Source: Lotus japonicus (Eukaryota; Streptophyta; Magnoliopsida; Fabales; Fabaceae). From it: DNA of 64,000 nt. Location: positions 31,414,369 through 31,478,368 of the forward strand of contig NC_080044.1 of the NCBI RefSeq assembly GCF_012489685.1, in the 5' to 3' direction. Each line of letters begins with the position of its first letter. Position 1 is the stretch's first letter. The position numbers were made by a program, and so were the translations under genes. Positions 1 through 11,632 of the stretch are shown piece after piece. The notes beneath the pieces were generated by a model. It had not been told where the DNA came from. It did no database searches and saw only the letters and a program-made list of their open reading frames with translations.

Positions 1-7
1 AGAATGG

Positions 8-1843
8 TTGAGAACACAACCATTGAGGAGTATTACTTCTTGGGATGATTTAGCTGAGAAATTCACAACTAAGTTCTTCCCCTACAACCGCATAAGGAAG
101 TTGAAGCAAGAGATCAATTCCTTCATCCAGCTGGACTCTGAGAATCTCTATGAGACATGGGAGAGGTTCAAAAGACTCTTGATGAAATGCCCAGGCCACA
201 ACATCTCCACTGCTGACCAAGTGGAGAAATTCTATGCAGCTCTCAATGACTACACCAGAGACAAGTTGGACACAGCTGCAAGCGGAGCCTTTGATGCTCT
301 ACCAACCCAACCAGCACTTGACATCATAAACAATTTGGCTGCTAGAGCTGCACATTCAAACAATGATAGGCAGAACCAGAAGGGAGTTTATGAGGTTGAG
401 ACTCTTGATGCAGTTCTTGCATCCAACAAAAAGCTTGCACAAAAGGTGGATGCCATGGTGAAGAGGCTCGAATTTGGGCAAAGAAATGCTGAGGATGCTG
501 AATTTGATGAAGAGGTTAAGGCCATGGGGAATTATCAAAATGATCCCTACTCCAACACTTATAATCCAGGTTGGAGAAATCATCCTAACTTCTCCTGGAG
601 GGACCAAAACAACTCAGGAGAAGCTAGTGGTTCAAAGCAATTTCCAAATCAGAGGCAATACCAGCTGAATCAAAGGCCTCCACCACCTCAAAATCAGGGG
701 AATGGTAAGAAGAGTTTGGAGGAGATTGTCGCTGATTTGGCCCTTACTAATCAGAGTTTCATGAATGAGACCAGGGGTTTCATGAATGAAACTAGAACCA
801 GCTTCAAGAATCATGAGTCCTCCATAAAAAATTTGGAGACTCAAGTTGGCCAAATTGCCAAGGCCATTGCTGAAAGGTTCCCAGGTACGTTTCCTAGTGA
901 CACTCTTATTAATCCTAAAGACTCTAAATCTGAAAATTGTTCTGCTGTCACTCTTAGGAGTGGCAAAACTTTGAATGAAATTGAGGAGTTAGTTGAAAAG
1001 CAGAGTGTTGAACTTGAGAAAGTGGTTGAGAAAGAAAAAGAGGGAACAAAAAGTGAGGAAGTTGTAAAAAACAAAGAGAGTAAGGATTCTTTTCCTGAGA
1101 AAATAACTTGCAAGATACCATTTCCTAAGGCTTTAGTGAAGAAAAATCTGGAAAAACAATTTTCAAAGTTCTTAGAAATTTTTAAAAAGTTGCAAATCAA
1201 TATTCCTTTTTCTGAAGCCTTAGAGCAAATGCCAACCTATGCAAAGTTCATGAAGGATATTGTATCTGGGAGGAAGAGATTGAGTGAGGTGAATGAAACA
1301 ATTATGATGACAGAGGAGTGTAGTGCAATTGTCCAGAGAAAACTCCCCCAAAAGTTGAAAGATCCTGGGAGTTTTACCATTCCTGTTGACATTGAAGGTT
1401 TGCCTGGGGCTAAGGCCTTATGTGACTTGGGGGCTAGCATCAATCTGATGCCGCTCTCCATGTTTAAAAAGTTGAATATGGGTGAGGCCACTCCTACCTT
1501 GATGTCTTTGCAATTGGCGGACAGGTCCATTAAGCACCCATATGGGATTGCTGAAGATGTTTTGGTAAGGGTGGACAAATTTATCTTTCCTGTTGATTTT
1601 GTGATTCTGGACATTGAAGAGGACTCTAGAGTTCCTCTAATTTTGGGGAGACCTTTCTTGGCAACCGGTAATGCAAAAATCAATGTTGCCAAGGGTCTTT
1701 TGTCCTTGAAAGTTGGTGATGAAAAGGTAAAGTTTTCTGTTTTTAGAACATTGAAGCATCCTAACTGTGAGGATGTGTTTAGCTATGAAGTGATTGATGA
1801 ATTTGTTTGTGAAGAGTTTCAGGAAAGGCGGCCTCAGAAGTAA
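8..1843 (+). mobile_element. Athila-like Ty3/gypsy gag plus aspartic protease (partial)
   Basis: This is a 611-codon open frame of a Ty3/gypsy retrotransposon. The first ~170 residues are the second half of a retrotransposon gag domain (SITSWDDLAEKFTTKFFP, then YETWERFKRLLMKCP). The middle is low-complexity and Asn/Gln/Pro rich. The last ~170 residues are a retropepsin-like domain with DLGASINLMP in place of the usual D-T/S-G active-site motif and a later LILGRPFLATG flap-side motif, a pattern typical of Athila-group elements. The gag N-terminus lies before the window, so the first Met is not the real start. No reverse transcriptase or integrase follows, so the element is internally deleted. 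Family identification is from motif recognition; confidence is high for gypsy and moderate for Athila. Confidence 0.85.
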
Positions 1844-1860
1844 AAAAGGACAACTATGAG

Positions 1861-2166
1861 ATGAATCCAACTCTCATAAAGCTTGTAGGCGAGCACCAAT
1901 ATGGAGGTTCAGCCACAGAGAATTTTCATGCTCATATGGTGCGGTTTCATCAGTTCAGTAGCACGGTAAGGATAAAAGATGTGTCTGATGATGCCTTTAG
2001 GCTGAGGTTGTTCCCATACTCCTTGAAGGATGAAGCTAAGATTTGGTTTCAATCTCAACCTCAAGGAAGTATTGTTACTTGGGAAGACCTTGTGGAAAAG
2101 TTTGGTGCAAAATTCCTACCTTGCTCATGCAAAAGTTTGAGAAAGTGTGATTCTAATCCTTCTTAG
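1861..2166 (+). pseudogene. Duplicated gag N-terminal fragment (Athila-like)
   Basis: This 101-codon frame encodes the N-terminal half of a retrotransposon gag domain (FRLRLFPYSLKDEAKIWF, then SIVTWEDLVEKFGAKFLP). The end of this fragment is homologous to the beginning of the preceding gag frame, so gag order is scrambled: the C-terminal part plus protease comes first, and a new gag N-terminus follows 18 bp after its stop. The fragment ends at 2166 and runs straight into element 3' noncoding sequence. It is probably the scar of unequal or template-switch recombination between related elements. It is not expected to make a functional protein. Confidence 0.75.
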
Positions 2167-3442
2167 CTGAAAAGGAGGAAAGTCTATCAAAGACTTTAAA
2201 ATTGAGCTTCTTGGGAGACAACCCAAGTCCAGGTTTGCTTTCCTTGAATTTGAGTTTGCTTTAGTTTTGTGTTCCTCTATAAAAAAAAAAAAAATAAACA
2301 TTTTCTTTTTAGGTAGTTAGTGCATCGAGTCTTTTGCATGTTTTGCTTTTTACCTTCGAGTCAATATGAATATCCTTGGGTTTCTTGCTGCTATGCTGAA
2401 CTTGCTTAAGTTTTTTCACCCTAGAATTAGCTGCTTCTTATTGAAAGTTGTTGATACTTCCATGTTTTTATCTTGTGGTCTTTGAACATGCTATCGTGAT
2501 TGGAAGGTGAGGTAGCTTGATCTTACTTGCTTGAGTTCATAAGAAAGGGTGTTTCACTTCAACACCCTATTGTTTTTGTGGAGTGCTGAGTGTTTCAAAG
2601 TTTATTCCTAACATGCTTGCACATACTTAGCTCTGTTTTGAAATACATGTTGGTTTTTGCTTAGTGCTTGAATCTTTGAAGAGACTTGGTAGGAAATTCT
2701 TTCTGGCCTCAGAACTTTGCTGAAATTGCATTTTTTTTCCCTAGTTGCCCAAGTTGAGCCTTAAAACTGAATAATTTTCCTTGGCCCCCAAACTATGGTG
2801 AATTGTGTTGTTGGTGAGTGTCTTATGGTTTTGTTTGAGCAGGTAAAATTATAAAAGGACTTCCTTCCTAACAAAGAAAAAAGGAAAAAAAAAAAAGCTA
2901 GCTGAATTGTCGAAAGAAGGGCAAGTGCCTTGACAATTGAAAAACAAAAGAAAAAGAAAATAAAATAAAAAGAAGGAAGGAGTCCCAAAGTCTTAGCATT
3001 CTGCTCAGGTTGTATTGAATAAAGAAGTCACTCACCCCAAAATGTCTTGAGAGCCTCTTGTGTTATCCCTCTTCTTGGTTTCCTTACCTTTACCCTAGCC
3101 AAAGTTACAACCATTTTCAGTCTCTATCTGATTCTTGCTACTTAGCAACTAACTTTGATTTGATTGATTACCAGGGCTGAAGTTTTGTGCTTGTACGTTA
3201 GAGCACCAAAATGTGAGGAAAGTGTTTGATATGTGAGGAAGTTGATGAGCTCTTGCTTGGAAGTCTTGCTTACTCTTGCTGACTTTTCATCTTTAGTTGT
3301 GTGCGTTTGACCTTTCTCTTGTTGTGTGAAGTATCTTGTTTTCAAAAGCTTAAGCAGCTGAAGAAGGGGTGATTTATTCTGTGCTTGAGGACAAGCTACC
3401 TTGAGTTTACGCTTGAGGACAAGCTGCCGTTGAGTATAGTGG
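2167..3442 (+). mobile_element. Athila-like element, 3' noncoding region before the LTR
   Basis: This 1.3 kb stretch has no long open frame. It contains A-rich tracts (2280-2295, 2878-2896, 2940-2975) and a short repeat of 'gaggacaagct' near 3388 and 3416, and it lies directly before the presumed 3' LTR. In complete Athila-type elements the corresponding interval follows pol and may carry an env-like frame; none is readable here. Confidence 0.5.
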
Positions 3443-4974
3443 TGTGATGACCCGAGATTTATTCTATGTTTATCGAGTCCTTTTTTGCTTCTTTATTCTT
3501 CTTTTTGAGTCCTTCATTTAGTGTTGAGTCAAGTTGGGTCCCTTTATAGTTCATAATTGCATTTGCATTAGTTTAGGCATTTTTAATTTATTTATTTGGT
3601 CTTTTTATTAGTTTTAGTTTGAGGTTAATTCTTATGTTCAGATTTGAGCTGAAATCTTGAGAGAATATGAGAGTTGATTGCATATTAGGAGTTTTATTTG
3701 ATGAATTGAATAGATGATTTCTGAATTATTGTGATTAAATGAGTGGATCCATGAGTTACATTGGTGGAATGATGGTTTGTTAAGATTCCTTGAAGGTTTC
3801 AGGTGTTTTTGATGGCTAATGAAGTTGATTGAAGACCAAGTAATGAGCCATGATGATAGTTGAAGAAGGAGTTACAAAATTCGGAGAAGAATCTGATGAG
3901 CCACGCATGTGCGCCACCGGTGCCACGCACATGCGTGGCTGTTCTGTGAACGAAGGGGGGAATCTGGTGAAGACCACGCATGTGCGCCCCTCAGGCCACG
4001 CACATGCGTGGTGGTTCTGATGGAAAAAGCTGAAGGAACGTGGAAGCCACGCATGTGCGCCGTTTTGGCCACGCACATGCGTGGTAAGCAGACCTAGGAG
4101 CGTTTTTTGACAGATCATCCACGCATGTGCGTGGAAGAGGCCACGCACATGCGTGGCGGGCCGCTGGAAAGTCTATAAATTAGGATTTTGTGATTTCTTT
4201 TAGGTATCTTTGTATTTTCTGAGCAAAACTTAGAGTTCTAGTTTCTTGGAGCTTGTGGGAGGCTTCTTGGCACTCTTGATTCAGGTTTTTGCTCTCTTAA
4301 TTTGCATTATGAATTTCATAGCCATGCTTGGCTAGTTTCCTTTGTACTTTGGGTGAAGTGAACCTTAGCTTTGATTATGTTTTGAACTTCTGAGTTTCTT
4401 ATATGAATAAAGTTTCCTTTCTATGCATCTCTTCTCTGTATCAATATTCTCTTGAGTGCACACAAGTGTTTTGCTTTCTTCTTGCACAACGGAAGTTGGT
4501 GAGGATTAAGGGACTTGGGATTAGATTGATTTGTTTGCTATCACTTAGGAATAAGGGTAGAAACTTATTGTGTTGGCCTGAACTTATAAACTTCATTCTT
4601 CAATTGAATTGACTAGGCACTAAGGAATTAGGTTTGGCAAATGAAATTGAATGTTTTACTTGATTAAGGAATTAACAAGTAGAGGTAGAGGCTACATCAC
4701 CATGGATAAGGATTCTAAACTTCATATAAGAACTTGATTTGAGAAACATAATTGGACTAAGTGGAGCTTTGCCCAGGGTACTTCTTTTCTGAATTATAAT
4801 TCTAGCTTTTATTCACAAGTGTTTTTCACACAACCAAACTTCAAACATATATTGCTTTTCCTTTTACAATTCTAAACATTAAAAGTCTTTGAACAATTTG
4901 ATAAACAACTATCTCTGTGGTTCGATATCTTTATATTACTTCGGGCAATCCGTGCACTTGCGGAATTGCTATCA
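3443..4974 (+). repeat. 3' LTR of the Athila-like element
   Basis: The left edge is placed at TGTGATGACCCGAG (3443) and the right edge at ...GGAATTGCTATCA (4974). Both resemble legume Athila/Ogre-group LTR termini and give a 1532-bp LTR. The right edge is supported because integrase coding sequence of a different gypsy element resumes at the next base, as expected if this element inserted into that gene. The target duplication would then be CGTAC (4975-4979), but its partner is outside the window. The LTR holds the 73-bp palindromic repeat array described separately. The left edge is less certain than the right. Confidence 0.6.
3901..4157 (+). repeat. Four tandem 73-bp repeats, each with a 13-bp inverted repeat
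   Basis: CCACGCATGTGCG starts at 3901, 3974, 4047 and 4119 (periods 73, 73, 72). After each, 10-12 bases later, comes its inverse, CGCACATGCGTGG. Each unit can therefore form a strong 13-bp stem with a short loop of variable sequence. Spacer sequences between units diverge more than the palindromes do. The array lies in the U3-like part of the LTR, before 'tctataaattagg' (about 4173), which could be a TATA element. Confidence 0.9.
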
Positions 4975-5420
4975 CGTACAATACCACGGTCCAAACCAGC
5001 ACTGGAGAAACGCCGTATAGGCTAACTTATGGTTCAGACGCCATGTTACCCGTGGAGGTAGAAAATCAAAGCTGGAGGGTTGCAAACAGGAATGAAGAAG
5101 AAAACGATGATAACTTAATCGCAAACTTGATCATGCTTCCAGAATTGCAAAGGGAGGCACACTTGCATAATGAAGCTGGAAAGATAAGGGTCGCCCGAAA
5201 ATATGCAACTAAGGTCGTCCCTCGAAAAATGAAGGCGGGAGACTTGGTGTTGCGTGAAAGGACGCTGACTTCAGGAAAGAACAAATTGACACCCAATTGG
5301 GAAGGCCCTTTTAGGGTTGAAGCTGAAGTGGGCGCGAGGGCGTACAAGCTGGAACATTTGGATGGCGGGGCAGTGCGCCGCACGTGGAACGCCTCTAGTT
5401 TGAGGCAATACTATAGTTAA
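4975..5420 (+). pseudogene. Tat-like Ty3/gypsy integrase, C-terminal end
   Basis: The frame reads TTVQTSTGETPYRLTYGSDA and then a C-terminal integrase tail with LTPNWEGPFRVE and WNASSLRQYYS. This is the typical end of pol in Tat/Ogre-lineage gypsy elements. The upstream part of pol is missing because the Athila-like element inserted here, and the Athila LTR ends exactly where this frame becomes recognisable. The frame ends with a normal stop at 5420. It is followed by element 3' sequence and an antisense gene, an arrangement known from Tat-group elements. Confidence 0.8.
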
Positions 5421-5977
5421 GAAGAAGAAAGTCGCACTCTTTTTTCCTTGAAAAAGGTTTTTAATGAGGCGACCAATGAAAAGAAGGGGGGAAACTCTCA
5501 TGTACGGGTCTATAAACCCTAATTTTTATTAACATAAATGAAAAATGTTTTACAGTTTGATATTTGTCACAACTGACAAGATCTAACTTATAAACTTTGT
5601 TCAACGAATTTCCTATGGCGATGATCTAACATGACAAAAAACTTTCGCAATCAGAAAGTGTCATCACTGAGCAAGCATACCCTTGGCAATTCTAGTGGCC
5701 ACTAGAAACCAAGCCCCGTCCGTTAAATGACTAAGGCCAGTAAAATGTGCCTAAGCCTTGGTTATCATACCAAGCACAAAAAACCTCGCCAAATGTCGAG
5801 TAAAGTCTCAGCAAACGCTATAACGAAATTAAAATGACTACGAGCAAAACATGATTGAAAATCAAAAGGGAACAAGCGCCCAAATGTCATACGTCATTAC
5901 AAAACAAAGGGAGGGGCCCAAAATCCAAATGAAAGCAACAAAAAGTAAAGTTACAAACATGGAAAATATTTTTTATC
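5421..5977. mobile_element. Tat-like element spacer between integrase and antisense gene
   Basis: This ~560 bp has no supported coding frame. A purine run (aagaaggggggaaact, about 5481-5496) resembles a polypurine tract but is not next to an LTR edge. The region separates the end of pol from the 3' end of the convergent antisense gene. Confidence 0.45.
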
Positions 5978-8141
5978 CTATGCTTGATTATCTGCGCCGG
6001 CAGCTGGGACAGTCTTTTCCACGCCCTCGCCCTGAGTTGTTTCGCTCGCAACAGCTTTCTCCACATCCTCGCCCTCATCCTCATCGTCAGACTCTTGCAT
6101 AAAAGGAAGGCTGCTCACTTCAGGATCAGGATCGCCTATAACCTTTCCATCCACGATTTTCTTCATGAAACCAAACATAGAAAAATCGAGTTTTGGATAA
6201 AGAATCCTCAGTTGATCTTTGGCGCCGAGATGACCCAAAACATATTGGCGAGAACTCTTCACTAAAAGTGTCTCGTTAGTTTTTTGCAGCTCGGCCTTCA
6301 GCTTATTAATTTCTTCTTCAGCAGTGCTAAGTTTGGTTTCAAGGATTCCCTTTGCAGCCCTCTCCTTGGCAAGATCCTCAGTCGCCCCCTGAAGCTGACG
6401 GCGGACGCTGGCCAAAGCGTCTTCAGTTTGCTTCTTAGCAGTATCAGCGCGCTTGGCGGCGGTCTCCGACTCAGTCTTCAACTGCGCATAGGTCACCTTA
6501 GCATCCTCAAATTTTTGCTGGGCGCGGACCTTATCAGATTCAATATTCTTCAAATGAGGAAGGAGACCGGCGGCACAGCTGGCAGCGGCGAGCGCTTGGT
6601 TCACTGCGAGAGTCACAGCAGCCCGAACGCCCTTGGAGGCCACGTCATGCGGAATTTGAGTGTTGAAATTCCTTTCTATGAAGTTCAGGCCATTAAATTG
6701 GGGATCAAAGACGCTATGAAGAGCGCCAGTATCGCTCCCAGGTACCGCGTCCCGAGATGATTGAGGGGGCGGGCTGGCGGCAGCTATCAGGTTGGCAAAA
6801 GCGCCAGGAGTGTGAGTCGGGGGCGGGGGAATGTGGCTGGAAGACTTTCGGTCTTTTGAAGTTTTGGATAAAGCATCATTCAACGTTGTTTGCTTGGGGT
6901 CACTCTTGGAGGAACCGCCAGGTTTTTGGCGTTTGGGGTCACGCTCATCAACCAAGGGAGACTTATTCTTCCTGTCACCCCTCGAATCTTTCTTCTCGTT
7001 CTTCCTTTGCCCCTTAGCAGCATCGACCTGACTGGCGATCAAGGCTTGCATACTGTCAGTAACGCCGCCTTTGGTCTTGCCCATTTCAGCTGCAAACAAA
7101 AAAAAAAAAAGAGAGCACGAGTTATTAACGGGCGATCAAGGAAAGCTCATTACAAGGCATACACAATGAATCCACTTACAAAAAAATTGCGGAAGTTTCT
7201 CATCTTTGGCGGCCTGAAGGAGGTCGGAACAGGAAATTTGAGGGAGGGTAAGGATGTAAAAGGCGACCTGTTTCTCTTCCTTGGTCAGCGCCTCAAGCAC
7301 GACGGTGATATCCTGCCGAGGGTTCACGGTCCAGTGTAGAGGAAACAAGGGGCGGTCCTTTTGGTCAAGTATGAGGTTTGGAATGTCGGGCGAATAAACG
7401 ATCTTAAAAAACTTTTTTTTGCCAATGTTTGAAGTTGCTCTTCAAGGGTTTGAAAATGGCCATGTTAGGGCGGGCCGATAAAGGAACAAAAGACACGCAA
7501 GAAGGTTTGGCGATGCTAGTCTTATAGAAAAAGAAAAATAAAGGGTAAGTGGGGACAAAGTTTAGCTGCTCACACAACAACTCAAAGCAACGGATGAAGC
7601 CCCAGGCGTTCGGTAGAAGCTGGCATGGGGAGACATTTAGGAAAGTAAGCACATCACAGATGAAGTTGGAAAAAGGAAGCTTCATGAAAAGCTCGGTAAA
7701 AATATATCCATGAAGATAGAACCAGGCGGGCTCTCCGTTGGCTCCAGAAGGTTTAAGGGTTACGACGTCACTGTCATCGCAAGAGGCGACGTTCAGGGAT
7801 AGGTCATCATTATGGCCGGTTTCGGGGTTCACTCTGGTAAAACCCCGAGCGTTAAGGCCGTTGTTGTTCAGTGCTTGAACACTGTTCCAAACGGAACGGC
7901 AGAGGCACTTGTCATCAATACACTTGTCGCTAGTACGCCAACTTTCAGAAGTCGAGGGGTTATCGGTCGAAAGGTGAGAGGTTATAGAGGCCGTTCTTTC
8001 TTAGGCGGGATCCGAGGAGGAGGGCGAGTTGTGGGACTCAGAGTCAGAGTCAACCATAATAATCTTTTGGTTAATAGTGATTTTGTCATCGTCAGAAACA
8101 AGATCACGAGAAAGAGAACAAGATGGGTCTTTGGCAGACAT
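5978..8141 (-). pseudogene. Tat-element antisense gene (putative gypsy-type transposon protein), broken
   Basis: Many Tat-lineage elements carry an antisense gene between pol and the 3' LTR, annotated in plants as 'putative gypsy type transposon' protein. Here it starts at ATG 8141 (MSAKDPSCSLS). The domain-like core (WFYLHGYIFTELFMKLPF, then FLNVSPCQLLPNAWGF) lies at 7404-7830. An intron at 7179-7090 (GTAAG donor, TTTGCAG acceptor, phase 1) joins the part ending at 7180 to a 3' exon (7089-5978). That exon encodes a Lys/Ser-rich stretch, a long Ala/Glu/Lys-rich coiled coil and an acidic tail (SDDEDEGEDVE). Two lesions break it: an in-frame TAA at 8001-8003, and a one-base frameshift at the 8-base homopolymer 7413-7420, after which the frame resumes one base over. 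Function in the element is unknown. Gene structure is inferred from frame continuity. Confidence 0.7.
7090..7179 (-). other. Intron in the Tat antisense gene
   Basis: On the minus strand a GTAAG donor (first base 7179) and a pyrimidine-rich tract ending TTTGCAG (last base 7090) bound a 90-bp intron. Removing it joins the two open frames in phase. Confidence 0.65.
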
Positions 8142-8618
8142 TCCGGGAAAGCTTCAGGAAAGGGAGATGAACAGAAAAACAACAAGAAAAGTAAAGAGAA
8201 AAGAGAGGAACTGACTGAAGATAAGTGAAGTAATGGGAATGCAGCGAGCAATGGTGGTCGGAACACTGAAAGGTCCACCGGAGTAGCAAGCGGCCGTTGA
8301 GAGCAGAGAACTTCAAACAAAAGCAAGGGTTGAAAGTAAGGAACAGTAAAAGAGAACGAAAAATGAAGATTTGGGGTTTTTATAGGGAAGTCAAGTAAGG
8401 AGAGAGAAGGAAAGTGGAAAAGACGTGACCATTTTTGAACGTTTTCACAAATCGAGGCAATCCCTCGAATCCCGCGTGAAAAGACTGCGGCAGTTGAATG
8501 CTAATGATGGCAATTTTTCGGTAACGGTGCAACGTTAGAAGAAACGGCACGAGTCAAACAGTTTGGGCGACCTGGCGTGAAATTTCATAAGACAAGCAGA
8601 CTCCAAAAGAAGTGGTCC

Positions 8619-9100
8619 CTTGTCTTGTGGGCTTGTGGGCTAGGTCAGATAAGGCGGTCCTACCGCGTGAAGGGCGACAAGAGCATTTCTACTTTGACTA
8701 AGACATTTCAGTTCTAGAAAAGATGGAACTTCATGTCTTGTGGGCTTATGGGCCGGGCAGGTCATCATAAGTCCACTGACCCGCCCGGTAAGGCCAACAC
8801 CAAGGTGATTAGGACGTAGACCCCAGCTTGAGGATGTGGGCCCGAGTTGTTTTGTCTTGTTATATTGTACACATGCATTTGTCTTATTCAACATAGGGAT
8901 TTGGGCCCAGTATGTAAGGCCCAAATCCATGAACATTCTAGATAAGGATCATTCCTACTATAAAAAGGGTGTCCTCACCTTGTACTAGGGATCTTTTGAC
9001 CATTTTTATGAGATTATTTCCTTATTTACATATTGCTTACCTCTTTTAGCTCTGCTAGGGTTTATCAAGGGTACTTTATTACCATTGTTATACCTTAGAC
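8619..9100 (+). repeat. Probable Tat-like LTR sequence
   Basis: TGTCTTGTGGGCTT occurs at 8619 and again near 8733. 'actataaaaagg' (about 8958) is a good TATA-like element followed by a transcribed-looking leader. Its position after the antisense gene fits the 3' LTR of the Tat-like element. I cannot place the right end; it may be cut by the next LTR. No matching 5' LTR is in the window. Confidence 0.4.
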
Positions 9101-11632
9101 ATGAACAATTACCTAGGAATTAAATTAGATCGAAGAAAAAGCACTGAAACGCTAAATTTGGGTAGTAGCCGAGACTTGCATGTATTAGGATAGTGAGGAA
9201 ACTCCAATCTGGGCAAGTTTGACCTTAATCTTACTTCAGCCCTTTAAGTCTCCGAAATTTTGGCTTTGGTTTCGTGTCATTCTGAGTTCTGTAGCTCGAG
9301 TTATGCGCGTTTTAGTGAGCAAAGGTAAATATTAGAATTTTCTAGTTTGGTTTCACGTGTCAAACTCACCCATTCAGGAAAACTCTTCCATTCGTGCTTG
9401 AATGTCGTACTCTGAAGCTTCTTAAGCTTTGTCTAACGTTAGTTAGTACCGTTTGAATTGTATCAACTTGTTTAGATTGATTATCGCTATGTTTGCTCAA
9501 AGGTTCGTTTGTGGAAACTTTGGGATTAACTGAGCAAGCTAGTGAGGAGAACCTGAACTGTGAAGCTGGAAGAACTCGAGGTGAGGGCAACTTACTTGCT
9601 AGCTAATGTTTAATAGGCGTCGATAAATTCGACTTGTTTTATTGGTTTGCTTATGAGTATTGCATTGAACTCAGAAAATGTTTATCTGAGGCTTCGACCG
9701 TGTGAACTTATTGAGACGTACGTCTCCGTTTTCTGAGAGGCTTCAGCCGTTTACTGGTTTCTGTCTTATCGCTTTCTAGTGGATGTGACTTGGTTATGTT
9801 TTACCGCACTGCATTAATGTTTCATCGCTCAATAGAGCTCGATATATTTGTGTTCATGATTAAATTGTGCTAACTGAATTATGTATGTTTACGCTATCGC
9901 GGAGTGTGGGAAATATTGGGTTACGTCATGGTAATGACACTTCTAAAAGTATTTTGGGCAGGCCTGACCTGAGGTCTGAGCCATTGCCTTGTTTAGGGAT
10001 CGAGACCTTCTCGGGAAATTACTTGGGAGTTATTGGGGTCTTTTGATCTATAGATGTTTCGAAACAAAAGAAAATAAGGCTTGATTTTGATATATGAAAT
10101 TCATAATACATTAACTAAAGATGGAACACTTTCAAATTATAAGGATAATCTCTTTGGAAAAGACTTAGGGTCTGAAAATGAGTTTGGAAAATGAGAAGTG
10201 TCGACAATCCGAGTAGTAGGAAAATTTGAGTGCGATTAACACTCTTCTTCTGTTGAAGCCCTGGACAAGAACCACCGTATACCATAGGGCATAGGGTACT
10301 GTAGAGCCAATATACTCTAATCCTTTTGCTGATAAAGCCAGTCCTGGTCAATAACCACTGTATACCTTAGGGTACAATAGAGCCATTATACTCTAACACA
10401 TTTGCTGATTAAGCAAGCTTTTGGTCTATGACCACAGTATACCTTCCGGCACAGTATACATTCGGGTACAGTATACCTTCGGGTACAGTAGAGACTTTGT
10501 ATTACGCTAGACACGCGTATTCTGGTGAGGACGATCGTTGTTTGGCTAACCATATTGCACTCATGCATTCATTCACAAAAGGTGTCTCGGGTACCTCAGG
10601 CATACGATGGGGGATGTGATCGACCGAACGGTTAGGATCGACCTATTGATGTCGGGCACAACGGAGGAAAAAGTTGACCCTCAGGGTCATGACTAATTCG
10701 GCTATGTCAAGGTTGTAAGCGACACCCGGGGGATGTGATCGACACAAGGCAGTGTTAGGATCGACTCGATGGTGCCCAGCCTACTCCTTCTCATAGAACA
10801 TTCTAAATTGAAGTTGCATGACATATCATGCACTCTAACTATATTTGTTGAAATGTTGATGATTGAATTGTTATTAGAGATTCGATAAAATGCTATGTAT
10901 ATACCTTAGGGTAGGTAACAGAGAACCTATATAAGTATATACCCCATATTCATCACATGTTCCTTGTAGTATCTATTATATTTTGTGAGTTGACTCTCGC
11001 GCCTTGGCTTTGTGTGTATGTTTGTGTTTGGGCGGTCGGCCTGCTACCAGACCTCCAACAGCTGATTCGAGATGATTCGTCACTCAGGGAGGACCCTGAG
11101 CGAAATGACTACTATTGAGCTTTCGAAGAGGACCCGGACTTCATGCGCAATCAGAAGAGGGTCGATGTTAGTGGTATAGGGTATGGTGGCTAAAGTACAA
11201 GTATTTTGGGTGTTGTTGTTTTGGCTCTGATTCGTTATTGTATTTTGGGGTAAGGTAGGTCCCCGACACATTACTTTTTGGTGTGGTTCTCTGTCATGGG
11301 GATCACAGGGAGTAGTCGGACGTAGGAAGTCTGGAGGAGGCCATTTTTGGGCTGACTCTCCCACTCTTGAGGACATGTATTTATAACTCTGTCACTCTGA
11401 TCTCTGGATCTGTACGTATTGCCTTCGGGCTTACTTTCTGTCTCTTTCTGCTACTTATGGTTACAGCGGGGCTATATATCTATATTGTACGTTAGTTATG
11501 TTGTGCAATCTTGGGTTGATTATTTAGTTGAAAAGTCTTTTACTTCAAAAGAAAACAAAAAAATTACCTGCATTTTCCGTTTTCTTTTATTTTTGAGTTA
11601 CTAAGTGACACCCGAAAATCGGGATGTTACAC
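9101..11632 (+). repeat. Tekay/Del-like gypsy LTR (solo or truncated)
   Basis: The right end (GTGACACCCGAAAATCGGG, then ATGTTACA, ending near 11632) has the form of chromovirus (Tekay/Del) LTR ends. No gag or pol is adjacent, so this is a solo or truncated LTR. Internal features are 'accactgtataccttagggt'-type repeats (10265-10500) and two copies of a 'gggggatgtgatcgac' unit (about 10609 and 10729). The left edge is not resolved. A reverse-oriented relative lies at about 48.2-51.6 kb, sharing the block 'gagggcaactt...gctagctaat' (9583-9610). Confidence 0.5.
10255..10500 (+). repeat. Imperfect tandem repeats inside the LTR
   Basis: About three copies of a 90-118 bp unit contain 'accac(c/t)gtatacc', 'gtac(a/t)(a/g)tagagcc' and 'atactctaa...tttgctgat(t/a)aagc'. 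The last copy also has a short internal array of 'agtataccttcgggtac' (10436-10485). Confidence 0.65.

Noticed and set aside
5478..5496. Polypurine tract marking an LTR start near 5.5 kb
   Set aside because: No LTR-like TG terminus or promoter follows; the antisense gene lies there instead.
7812..8228. 138-residue plus-strand frame
   Set aside because: It overlaps the broken antisense gene of the Tat-like element, whose minus-strand frame has recognisable content; the plus-strand reading has none.
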